Shown: positions 1 to 4,876 of the stretch, piece by piece
Position numbering within the stretch: position 1 is the stretch's first letter
How the letters are laid out: the number at the start of each line of letters is the position of its first letter
DNA from: Chromatiales bacterium
GTDB taxonomy: Bacteria; Pseudomonadota; Gammaproteobacteria; SZUA-152
Direction: 5' to 3'
Assembly (NCBI GenBank): GCA_026999335.1
Contig: JALTPW010000222.1
Span: 1 to 5,205 of the forward strand
DNA: 5,205 bases
Notes under the pieces: model-generated
Databases searched by the model: none
Seen by the model: only the letters and a program-made list of their open reading frames with translations
What the model was told of the DNA's origin: nothing
Translations under genes and position numbers: made by a program

Positions 1-16
1 TGACATTCTGACATTC
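1..16. repeat. 8-bp direct repeat, two tandem copies
   Basis: TGACATTC occurs twice back to back at the very start of the window. No function can be assigned; it may be part of a larger repeat cut by the window edge. The rest of 1-147 has no gene that I can support. Confidence 0.5.
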
Positions 17-63
17 GCACATGTACTTGGTTCACTCAGTGCTGACTCAAAAAGCCCCCCGCA

Positions 64-110
64 AAGGAAAGCGTAGTCGGCAAAACTACCGCATCCTGCT
101 ATCGCTCCTT
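64..110 (+). promoter_or_regulatory. Imperfect inverted repeats upstream of the sigma-54 promoter
   Basis: Two competing foldings are visible. An inner one pairs GTAGT (73-77) with ACTAC (85-89). An outer one pairs AAGG (64-67) plus AGCG (70-73) with CGCT (103-106) plus CCTT (107-110). The block lies roughly 65-110 bases before the predicted transcription start, the usual distance for an enhancer-binding activator of a sigma-54 promoter, so a dyad for such an activator is one reading. It lies outside the predicted transcript, so it would not be a leader RNA of that promoter. It does not match any activator site I know, and chance symmetry is possible. Confidence 0.25.
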
Positions 111-147
111 AAGTGAATAACACCTTTTCTCCGCCCGCATCATCTGT

Positions 148-163
148 TGGCATCCAACTTGCA
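148..163 (+). promoter_or_regulatory. Sigma-54 (RpoN) -24/-12 promoter
   Basis: TGGCAT, five bases, then TTGCA matches the consensus TGGCAC-N5-TTGCW at all but one position and has the obligatory GG-N10-GC spacing (GG 149-150, GC 161-162). Transcription would start near 174, giving a leader of about 46 bases before the ATG at 220. It points directly at the nucleotidyltransferase gene, with no other gene between. Sigma-54 promoters need an ATP-dependent activator; for glycan genes of this kind a flagellar activator such as FleQ or FlrC is a reasonable inference that the sequence does not prove. Confidence 0.72.
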
Positions 164-219
164 TATTTCCGCAACAACGACATCAACAACGATTCATTGA
201 CGCCTGTGAAACCAGCCCC

Positions 220-1269
220 ATGAATAACTGGAAACCTATTGCCGTCCCCTCCTCTGCCAGCATGAAGACAGTGCTCGAGGTCATCGACCACGGCCGCATG
301 CAGATCGCCCTGGTGGTGGACGATGGCTGCCACCTGCGTGGCACCGTCACCGATGGCGATATCCGCCGCGCCCTGCTGCGCGGCGAGGGCCTGGACACGC
401 CGGTGGAAAAATTCATGAACGACACCCCCATCACCGGTCTGGTCAACGAAGACGGACTGCTCTGGCAACGCACCATGCAGCGCCACAGCCTCGGCCATCT
501 GCCCCTGCTCGATGCCAAGGGCTGCATTGTCGGCCTCACCCGCTTTCAGCCACCGCAGGAACCCCGCCACGACAACGCCGTGGTGCTGATGGTCGGCGGC
601 CTGGGCTCACGCCTGCGGCCACTGACCCAGACCCGTCCCAAGCCTCTGTTGCAGGTGGGTTCCAAACCCATTCTCGAAACCATTGTTGAAAACTTCGCCA
701 GCCACGGCTTCCACCGCCTCTATCTGTGTATCAACTACAAGGGCGACATGATCCGTGAGCATTTCGGCGACGGCAGCCAGTGGGGCGTAGAGATTACCTA
801 TGTAGAGGAAAAGGAGCGCATGGGCACCGCCGGCGCCCTCAGCCTGCTGCCGGTGCAACCGGACGCACCCTTCTTCGTCATGAACGGCGACCTGCTCACC
901 CAGGTGGATTTTGTGCGTCTGCTGCGTTTTCACCAGAAACAGGCCTCCGCGGCCACCCTTTGCGTACGCGAATACGCCCACCAGATTCCCTACGGGGTGG
1001 TCGACCTGGACGGTCACAGAGTCACCGGCATGCTGGAAAAACCCAGCCATCGCGTGCACGTCAATGCCGGCATCTACATGCTCAACCCGGAGGCCCTGGC
1101 GCTAATCCCGCACGGCCGCTATCTGGACATGCCGGATCTGCTCAACCGCATGCTCGAACAGGGTATGCCCGTGGGCAGTTTCCCCATTCACGAATACTGG
1201 ATCGACATTGGGCAAATGCGGGAATTCCAGCAGGCCCGCGAAGACTACGAAGAGAAATTCCCGGCCTGA
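220..1269 (+). CDS. CBS-domain sugar nucleotidyltransferase, PtmE-like
   Basis: This 349-residue cytoplasmic enzyme is predicted to join a sugar-1-phosphate to an NTP, giving an NDP-sugar and pyrophosphate. Residues about 8-112 form a tandem CBS pair (GTVTDGDIRR at 41-50, then a second repeat ending in the HLPLLD and GCIVGLT strands). Residues about 119-345 are a Rossmann-type nucleotidyltransferase: the signature GGLGSRLRPLT (126-136) followed by PKP (140-142), GTAGAL (202-207), metal-binding D224 in NGDLL, EKP (273-275), NAGIYML (282-288) and a terminal DIG (329-331). Domain order and length match Campylobacter PtmE, a glucosamine-1-phosphate guanylyltransferase of legionaminic acid synthesis. 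Relatives occur in several glycan clusters, so the sugar and nucleotide here remain inferred. The ATG at 220 fits the usual N-terminus (MN-W-K), although no clear Shine-Dalgarno precedes it. A sigma-54 promoter lies 57 bases upstream, and a glycosyltransferase gene follows after 65 bases. Confidence 0.93.
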   Translation: MNNWKPIAVPSSASMKTVLEVIDHGRMQIALVVDDGCHLRGTVTDGDIRRALLRGEGLDTPVEKFMNDTPITGLVNEDGLLWQRTMQRHSLGHLPLLDAKGCIVGLTRFQPPQEPRHDNAVVLMVGGLGSRLRPLTQTRPKPLLQVGSKPILETIVENFASHGFHRLYLCINYKGDMIREHFGDGSQWGVEITYVEEKERMGTAGALSLLPVQPDAPFFVMNGDLLTQVDFVRLLRFHQKQASAATLCVREYAHQIPYGVVDLDGHRVTGMLEKPSHRVHVNAGIYMLNPEALALIPHGRYLDMPDLLNRMLEQGMPVGSFPIHEYWIDIGQMREFQQAREDYEEKFPA

Positions 1270-1334
1270 CGCCAAAACAAGCAGCCATCATTCCCACAGA
1301 AACGAAGCAAGACAACACTACGAGAACAACAAAA

Positions 1335-2837
1335 ATGAACATGCCGTGCCAGCACATCACAGAGATCACACAGCCACCGCGCACCGCCGACATCACAGTG
1401 CCTGACGGCAATCTCTATTTCTTCGACTATCAACAGGCCTACAGAACCGCCGCCCGGCGTGATCAGGTGCCCACCACACATCCCAGCATCACCGCACTGC
1501 AGGTTTGTTTCTACGATGGGCCACCGCAGGCGGATGCACTGGAAAACATGATCAGCCTACCCTTTGAGCAAGTCGAGAGCCGATTGATCAAGTTGCCCTA
1601 TCAACTGCCAACCCAACTCATTTTCCCGGACGGTACGCCCGGCAATTTCATCAGCGAGATCAGCCGGGTATTCGAGCAAACGCTGAAAAATATCGTCCAG
1701 CGGCGAAAGATGCTCACGGCCCAAATCCAGCAACAGCTGAAAAACCAGCGGCCAGAATTCGACAGAAATGTACCGTTACGCATCCTGCTCAAATCGAGCC
1801 GACTGACAACCGTGATGCAACACTGTTCCCGCCAGCTGGCCCGGGCCCTGGAAAAACAGGGCCACGAAGTCTTTCTATGTATGGAGGAAAACGACATGCA
1901 GCTGCTCGATAGCTACCTGCATATCAAGGCCCAGGCGGCCTTCAATCCTCACATTGTCTTCAACATCAATGCCCTGAATACGCAATACCTGCATCCCGAC
2001 GTATTCTATTTTTCCTGGTGGCAGGATCCCATGCCCACCATCACCCGAGGGAGTACCCTGCTCTGGCGGGAACGTGATACGACACTCTCCCTGACACAAA
2101 ATTTCGATGACTATCTGCTGCACTGTGGCTGTCCAGAGGTTCGGCGGCAGCATTTCTGCATTGATAAAGAGATCTTCAATACGGCCTATGACGTGAAACG
2201 GGAAAACAAGATCGTCTTCATCGGCTCCGCCTATCGTGACCGGCTGCGGAAAAGCCCCAGCGAGAATGGTGCCTTGCAGGACATCATCGCACGCATGGAA
2301 GCCGGCGAACCTGTCGACGAGACCTTCCTGCGGCCATTGAGCCGGCGCTGGGGCCTCGATTACCATCGGGTTTACTGGGATCTGTTCCACTATGCGGTGC
2401 GTGATGTCACCCTGCAATGGCTGTGCCGTGAGGCGGACATTCCCGTCGAAGTCTACGGTCGCGGCTGGCAGGATGACCCGCTCGTGCGCCCCTACTTCCG
2501 CGGTGAGCTGCCACACGGCGAGGCCGTGGCGCGCGCCTACAATTCAGCCCGCTATGCCTTCATCTGCCATCCCTTCGAAGTCAATTCCCAGCGACTGGTG
2601 GAAGCCGCCGCCTGCGGCAGCATACCGGTGGTATTCGACTGCCGCCACATTGCCGAGCCCCCGCACTGGGATGAATACTGCCGTTTCTTTCGCACCACTG
2701 CGCAGCTGCGCAACTGCCTGCATGATAAAAATAACCTGGATCCAACACCCCTCGCCCGCTCATTCAGCTACGATCATCTGGCAGATTTTATTACCCATAC
2801 TGTGCATGAACGGCTAAGTTGGACATCGCTGCCCTGA
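1335..2837 (+). CDS. CgeB-like GT-B glycosyltransferase
   Basis: A 500-residue soluble protein with no signal peptide or membrane segment. Residues about 1-145 match no domain I recognise and end in a basic, glutamine-rich helix (about 115-140). Residues about 147-285 look like a first Rossmann half: strand LRILLKS (148-154), helix with QLARALEKQGHEV, then PHIVFNIN and PDVFYFSWWQDP (221-232). Residues about 291-490 form the second half: KIVFIGSAYRDRLR (292-305), VEVYGRGW (371-378), a Y-RGELPHGE segment, then HPFEVNSQRLVEAAACGSIPVV (412-433), typical of the Glyco_trans_1_2 / CgeB group that binds the nucleotide sugar. It probably transfers a sugar made with the upstream nucleotidyltransferase, perhaps to flagellin or another surface acceptor; donor and acceptor are not visible. 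The frame is open back to 780, but that part overlaps the upstream gene. The ATG at 1335 is the first outside it; a second ATG lies at 1341. The ribosome site is weak (GAG at 1322-1324). Confidence 0.85.
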   Translation: MNMPCQHITEITQPPRTADITVPDGNLYFFDYQQAYRTAARRDQVPTTHPSITALQVCFYDGPPQADALENMISLPFEQVESRLIKLPYQLPTQLIFPDGTPGNFISEISRVFEQTLKNIVQRRKMLTAQIQQQLKNQRPEFDRNVPLRILLKSSRLTTVMQHCSRQLARALEKQGHEVFLCMEENDMQLLDSYLHIKAQAAFNPHIVFNINALNTQYLHPDVFYFSWWQDPMPTITRGSTLLWRERDTTLSLTQNFDDYLLHCGCPEVRRQHFCIDKEIFNTAYDVKRENKIVFIGSAYRDRLRKSPSENGALQDIIARMEAGEPVDETFLRPLSRRWGLDYHRVYWDLFHYAVRDVTLQWLCREADIPVEVYGRGWQDDPLVRPYFRGELPHGEAVARAYNSARYAFICHPFEVNSQRLVEAAACGSIPVVFDCRHIAEPPHWDEYCRFFRTTAQLRNCLHDKNNLDPTPLARSFSYDHLADFITHTVHERLSWTSLP

Positions 2838-3042
2838 GCAAAAAACCAATATGCCTTTAAACAATCATCAGATTAAGGCATGTAGCGCCACAAAATACAC
2901 AATCCTTAATTTATGTGGACACTGCCCAACAGTTGCACCCAGGCAGCGATAGTCCCTACAGCAGAAAGCTGAAAATTGTTAAAAGGCACAAACTAAAAGA
3001 AAAAGGAATTTAGGCCGGAAAGAATAGCGTCTAGCGATAAAT
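2838..3042. other. Gene-free AT-rich spacer after the glycosyltransferase
   Basis: I see no coding signal on either strand. The only structure is ATGCCTT (2851-2857) with AAGGCAT (2875-2881), a 7-bp stem with a 17-base loop located 13 bases after the glycosyltransferase stop. It lacks a T-tract, so it is at best a poor terminator or an RNA-stability hairpin. Base composition becomes visibly more AT-rich here than in the two genes to the left, marking the edge of the glycan module. Confidence 0.5.
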
Positions 3043-3140
3043 ATGATGCGTTCAATTATGCCGGGCCAACCGGTGTTCGTTGAGGCTGTATCCCTGGGCC
3101 AGGTGGTCTGGCAATGGGTGGGTGGCTCAGGTGGAAATGG

Positions 3141-3148
3141 GTCGCACA
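3141..3148. repeat. Left flanking direct repeat (putative target-site duplication)
   Basis: GTCGCACA immediately abuts the left terminal inverted repeat, and GTCGCACG (3295-3302) immediately abuts the right one; 7 of 8 bases match. Including two preceding G's, an identical 9-mer GGGTCGCAC is present at 3139-3147 and 3293-3301. The position directly outside matching inverted repeats is what a transposition event leaves. Confidence 0.6.
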
Positions 3149-3294
3149 CCAATGTCATTAAATTAACAACGTTATGACTGTTTTGTAGGTTGGTGGTGAG
3201 CTTGCGAACCCCAACGAAACCAACAATGTTGGGATTCCTGCATCACCACCAACCGACAATAAGTAGGATATCAGGCTTAACTTAATGACATTGG
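3149..3294. mobile_element. MITE-like element, 146 bp, non-coding
   Basis: Left end CCAATGTCATTAAATTAA (3149-3166) and right end TTAACTTAATGACATTGG (3277-3294) are inverted repeats matching at 17 of 18 positions. Direct repeats of 7-8 bp lie immediately outside (3141-3148 and 3295-3302). The interior has no transposase and no supported coding frame; it is mostly a long palindrome (3188-3254). These are the hallmarks of a non-autonomous element mobilised in trans. The ends resemble, from memory only, those of some IS4-family elements, which also produce duplications of about this size; that assignment needs a database check. The structure itself is plain in the sequence. Confidence 0.75.
3188..3254. 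repeat. REP-like long imperfect palindrome inside the MITE
   Basis: GGTTGGTGGTGA (3188-3199) pairs perfectly with TCACCACCAACC (3243-3254). Inside it GAACCCCAAC (3206-3215) pairs with GTTGGGATTC (3228-3237) with one mismatch. The stem is therefore 12 plus 10 bp around a 12-base loop. The GTAGGTTGG...GCGAACCCCAAC pattern recalls intergenic REP-like palindromes common in proteobacteria, some of which are spread by RAYT transposases; this resemblance is from memory. As RNA or single-stranded DNA it would fold strongly. Confidence 0.7.
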
Positions 3295-3302
3295 GTCGCA
3301 CG
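3295..3302. repeat. Right flanking direct repeat (putative target-site duplication)
   Basis: GTCGCACG directly follows the right inverted repeat and pairs with GTCGCACA on the left side, differing only in the last base. The single difference could be post-insertion drift, or the true duplication could be 7 bp. Confidence 0.6.
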
Positions 3303-3360
3303 CCATATTCATGGCGTCCGTCTCTGTGGAGGGGCTGCGCCCACCAGCAAAGACGGGCGT
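3301..3360 (+). repeat. Hairpin cluster right of the MITE
   Basis: CGCCAT (3301-3306) and ATGGCG (3311-3316) form a perfect 6-bp stem with a 4-base loop. Directly after, CCGTCT (3318-3323) pairs with AGACGG (3351-3356). Nested within are TGG (3327-3329) with CCA (3344-3346) and GGGC (3332-3335) with GCCC (3339-3342) around a TGC loop. The larger stem can extend outward through 3314-3317 with 3357-3360 using two G-T pairs, in competition with the first hairpin. There is no T-tract, so it is not an ordinary terminator. It may be a structured RNA, a repeat fragment, or incidental. Confidence 0.45.
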
Positions 3361-3496
3361 AGTGTGTTTATTGCAAAAGATCACAAGCGGCACCGGACTG
3401 GCGCAGAGCGATAAGCGGTCAGATTGAGTGCAGGGATCATGGGTTTTTATTGCGGCATATATTACACCATATAAAGTGTCGCGAAGAGCGCTAATG

Positions 3497-3538
3497 TGGC
3501 ACGATATTTTTTATATGGCACGATTCGCGCAATTGCGC
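3497..3538. repeat. 9-bp direct repeats followed by a 12-bp perfect palindrome
   Basis: TGGCACGAT occurs at 3497-3505 and 3516-3524, spaced 19 bp start to start with an AT-rich run between, followed three bases later by the perfect palindrome GCGCAATTGCGC (3527-3538). The block sits just upstream of the Fic remnant. The layout resembles an operator region or an old insertion scar. The Fic gene has lost its N-terminus, so this block is not its native promoter position. Confidence 0.4.
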
Positions 3539-3565
3539 CATAACAACAGATCATGCCAAAGCAGA

Positions 3566-4202
3566 TCCCACAAAGCGGCTATTGAGCTGTTGGTCGATCA
3601 GGCCGAAGAGACGGGCTTTAACCACTACACCATTCTTAATTTGCATGCCTTGCTTGCGGATAACCTGCTTGTGGATCCTCAGGCATGTAGCCGTTTGCGC
3701 AACCTGGCTGTTGGGATTGGAGGAACGGTTTACCATCCATTAGAAATACCACAATTGATCGAAGAGTGCTTCCAGGCGGTTCTCGATACCGCAGCAGCGA
3801 TTGCCGATCCATTTGGGCAGGCCTTCTTTGTCATGGTACACCTTGTTGCAGCCATTTGAAGATGTGAACAAGCGTGTTTCACGTCTGGCTACAAATATTC
3901 CGTTGATTCGAGAGAACCTGAGTCCACTTTCTTTTGTAGATATGCCAGAGCGGGCCTATGTTGATGAAATTCTGGGTGTGTATGAGCTGAATCGTCTCGA
4001 ACGATTGCGAGATGTGTTTATTTGGGTCTATGAGCATTTAGCAGCAATCAAGCAATATGCAGGACAAAATGTAAAAAAAGATGATCAGGCGCGTTTTGTT
4101 GAAGTTGTTGAAACGGAACTCATGAGTTTGCACGAGGGGAATATTGCACGTTATAGATTGAGGCCCTCCGAGTTTGACGCTTGGAATAAGATTTGGAAAT
4201 AG
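3566..4202 (+). pseudogene. Fic-family protein remnant, truncated and frameshifted
   Basis: Two overlapping frames together read as one Fic protein. The first (similarity from SHKAAIELL at about 3566 to MVHL at 3842-3844, in the frame stopping at 3857-3859) carries TILNLHALL, GIGGTVYHP and DPFGQAFF. The second resumes at 3846 with LQPFEDVNKRVSR, then IPLIRENLSPLSFVD, GVYELNRLE and a C-terminus with ARFVEVVETELMSLHEGNIARYRLRPSEF, stopping at TAG 4200-4202. The switch lies beside the Fic motif and fits a 5-base deletion or a 1-base insertion; intact relatives, as I recall them, read MVHLPYLQPF. As recalled, relatives run to about 350 residues, so about 150 N-terminal residues are missing, and a further in-frame loss of some 50 residues seems to lie between VYEH and LAAIKQYAGQN. 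The motif has Q where canonical Fic (HPFxxGNGR) has its catalytic His, and NK for NG. An active gene would AMPylate or otherwise modify proteins; this one is almost certainly dead. Confidence 0.8.
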
Positions 4203-4462
4203 CAAAGCTGATAATTGTGCATTGTATCCCCAAAATTACCCGATCAGACTGCCATCAACTGAGGAAACATCAGTAAAGTAGAGGATTTTCCGAAGACATC
4301 ATGTCCAATGTTATTTGCCGTTGGATATCTCACTACATTATCTTGGAGACTCTGCCGGCAGAGCCAGATATCTGAACTAAGTATCGTGTCCCCGGAATTC
4401 CTTCCGGAATTCCTAATTACTTATCAGTGGCAATTAACGGCCATAAGCGAACGTAACGAGTT
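4203..4462. other. Gene-free region with short palindromes
   Basis: No supportable gene on either strand. It holds a 14-bp perfect palindrome CTCTGCCGGCAGAG (4350-4363), the 8-bp palindrome AGATATCT (4366-4373), and a 12-bp tandem duplication at 4392-4415. The string GTATCGTGTCCCCGGAATT (4381-4399) recalls sequences I have seen near small transposase genes, but I cannot confirm that. This is probably decayed mobile-element DNA. Confidence 0.4.
4392..4415. repeat. 12-bp tandem duplication
   Basis: CCGGAATTCCTT (4392-4403) is followed at once by CCGGAATTCCTA (4404-4415), with 11 of 12 bases identical. Each copy contains the palindrome GGAATTCC, so the pair can also fold as a stem with a 4-base loop. 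It is likely a replication-slippage duplication. Confidence 0.7.
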
Positions 4463-4478
4463 CCGAAATTTATTTCGG
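4463..4478 (-). terminator. Hairpin directly after the cold-shock gene
   Basis: On the - strand CCGAAAT (4472-4478) pairs with ATTTCGG (4463-4469), with a very small loop. The stem begins one base after the TAA stop of the cold-shock gene. No T-tract follows, so if it terminates transcription it would be weak or Rho-assisted; it could instead protect the 3' end of the message. Confidence 0.35.
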
Positions 4479-4479
4479 T

Positions 4480-4746
4480 TTATGTCATGACTCCAGGTCG
4501 AAATGGCTTTGTGTTTCGTTTGCCACTATGTTGCCCGCTTGATTTGTTCTGATGCGTAATCTTGACCTTTTTAGCAATTAATCCCCGCTTATCTGGGTGA
4601 CATTCAAACTCAACGGTTACGCCAACTTTCAAAAACTGACAGTTAACAAGATCGGCCTTGCGTACCATTATGTCTGGGCCGCCTCCGTTGTCGAGAAATC
4701 CAGAGTCTTTATCGCGAAACCATTTTTTGACTACAGTTTTCAACAT
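4480..4746 (-). CDS. Divergent cold-shock-domain protein
   Basis: An 88-residue cytoplasmic protein with one OB-fold cold-shock domain (about residues 3-63) and a basic, polar tail (about 64-88, rich in K, N, Q, S, G). VKKWFRDKDSGFLDNG (6-21) aligns with the KWFN..KGFGFI start of Csp proteins, PDIMVRKADL (24-33) with the DIFVHFSAL strand, and GVTVEFECHPDKRGLIAKKVKI (42-63) with the last strands. Such domains bind single-stranded RNA or DNA and act as RNA chaperones. RNP1 (KGFGFI to KDSGFL) and RNP2 (IFVHF to IMVRK) both lack aromatic residues used for stacking, so nucleic-acid binding may be altered. The tail ending in KPFRPGVMT recalls a distinct subfamily longer than classical 70-residue Csp proteins. 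The start is supported by AAGGGG (4750-4755 on the - strand). It is the only gene right of 2840 that looks intact. Confidence 0.82.
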   Translation of the reverse strand: MLKTVVKKWFRDKDSGFLDNGGGPDIMVRKADLVNCQFLKVGVTVEFECHPDKRGLIAKKVKITHQNKSSGQHSGKRNTKPFRPGVMT

Positions 4747-4749
4747 TCG

Positions 4750-4755
4750 CCCCTT
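4750..4755 (-). promoter_or_regulatory. Ribosome binding site of the cold-shock gene
   Basis: On the - strand AAGGGG ends three bases before the ATG (4744-4746); counted from the AAGG core the gap is five bases. This is the best Shine-Dalgarno in the window and fixes the start. I find no convincing -35/-10 pair upstream of it. The stretch 4747-4876 holds no gene that I can support. Confidence 0.6.
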
Positions 4756-4876
4756 AAATTAACATTCATCACATTTATTCCAATGATCTTCAGTGGTGCC
4801 TATTTACTACTCTATCCTGCTCTTCGTTACTTGATGTGGTTTTGGTGGTGCTCATTGGCGATCACCTTGGGCCTGT

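Larger units (their letters stand above)
3043..3427 (+). pseudogene. Possible small ORF interrupted by the MITE-like element
   Basis: From the ATG at 3043 a frame runs 35 codons to CAC (3145-3147) inside the left direct repeat. It then enters the repeat element and stops at 3175-3177. If the element and one direct-repeat copy are removed, reading resumes in phase at the matching CAC (3299-3301) and stays open for 41 more codons to the TGA at 3425-3427. This gives a 76-residue frame starting MMRSIMPGQPVF and ending TGLAQSDKRSD. I recognise no family, there is no good ribosome site, and a 41-codon open stretch could be chance. The call rests only on the restored frame. Confidence 0.25.

Noticed and set aside
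61..110. CGCAAAGG followed by GGCAAAACTACC, loosely like a c-di-GMP-I riboswitch
   Set aside because: The conserved GGxCAAACC and tetraloop-receptor parts are missing, and the segment lies upstream of the predicted transcription start.
109..570. Minus-strand 153-codon frame
   Set aside because: It lies over the promoter and the CBS domains of the + strand gene and reads as an antisense shadow without protein-like motifs.
780..1334. Upstream extension of the glycosyltransferase frame to 780
   Set aside because: This part is the off-frame shadow of the nucleotidyltransferase gene; its translation is rich in R, P and G with no domain.
1875..2516. Minus-strand 213-codon frame
   Set aside because: It is fully antisense to the conserved GT-B glycosyltransferase; long antisense frames are common in GC-rich genes.
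2925..3300. Integron attC-like site suggested by GCCCAAC and nearby palindromes
   Set aside because: No matching GTTRRRY core at a proper distance, and the palindrome is better explained by the MITE with its own ends and duplication.
3516..3531. TGGCAC with GG-N10-GC, a possible second sigma-54 promoter
   Set aside because: The -12 part reads GCGCA rather than TTGCA, the GC falls inside a palindrome, and the only gene downstream is a truncated remnant.
4308..4490. Plus-strand 60-codon frame
   Set aside because: It runs through the 12-bp tandem repeat (giving PEFLPEFL) and several palindromes, has no ribosome site, and resembles no protein I know.
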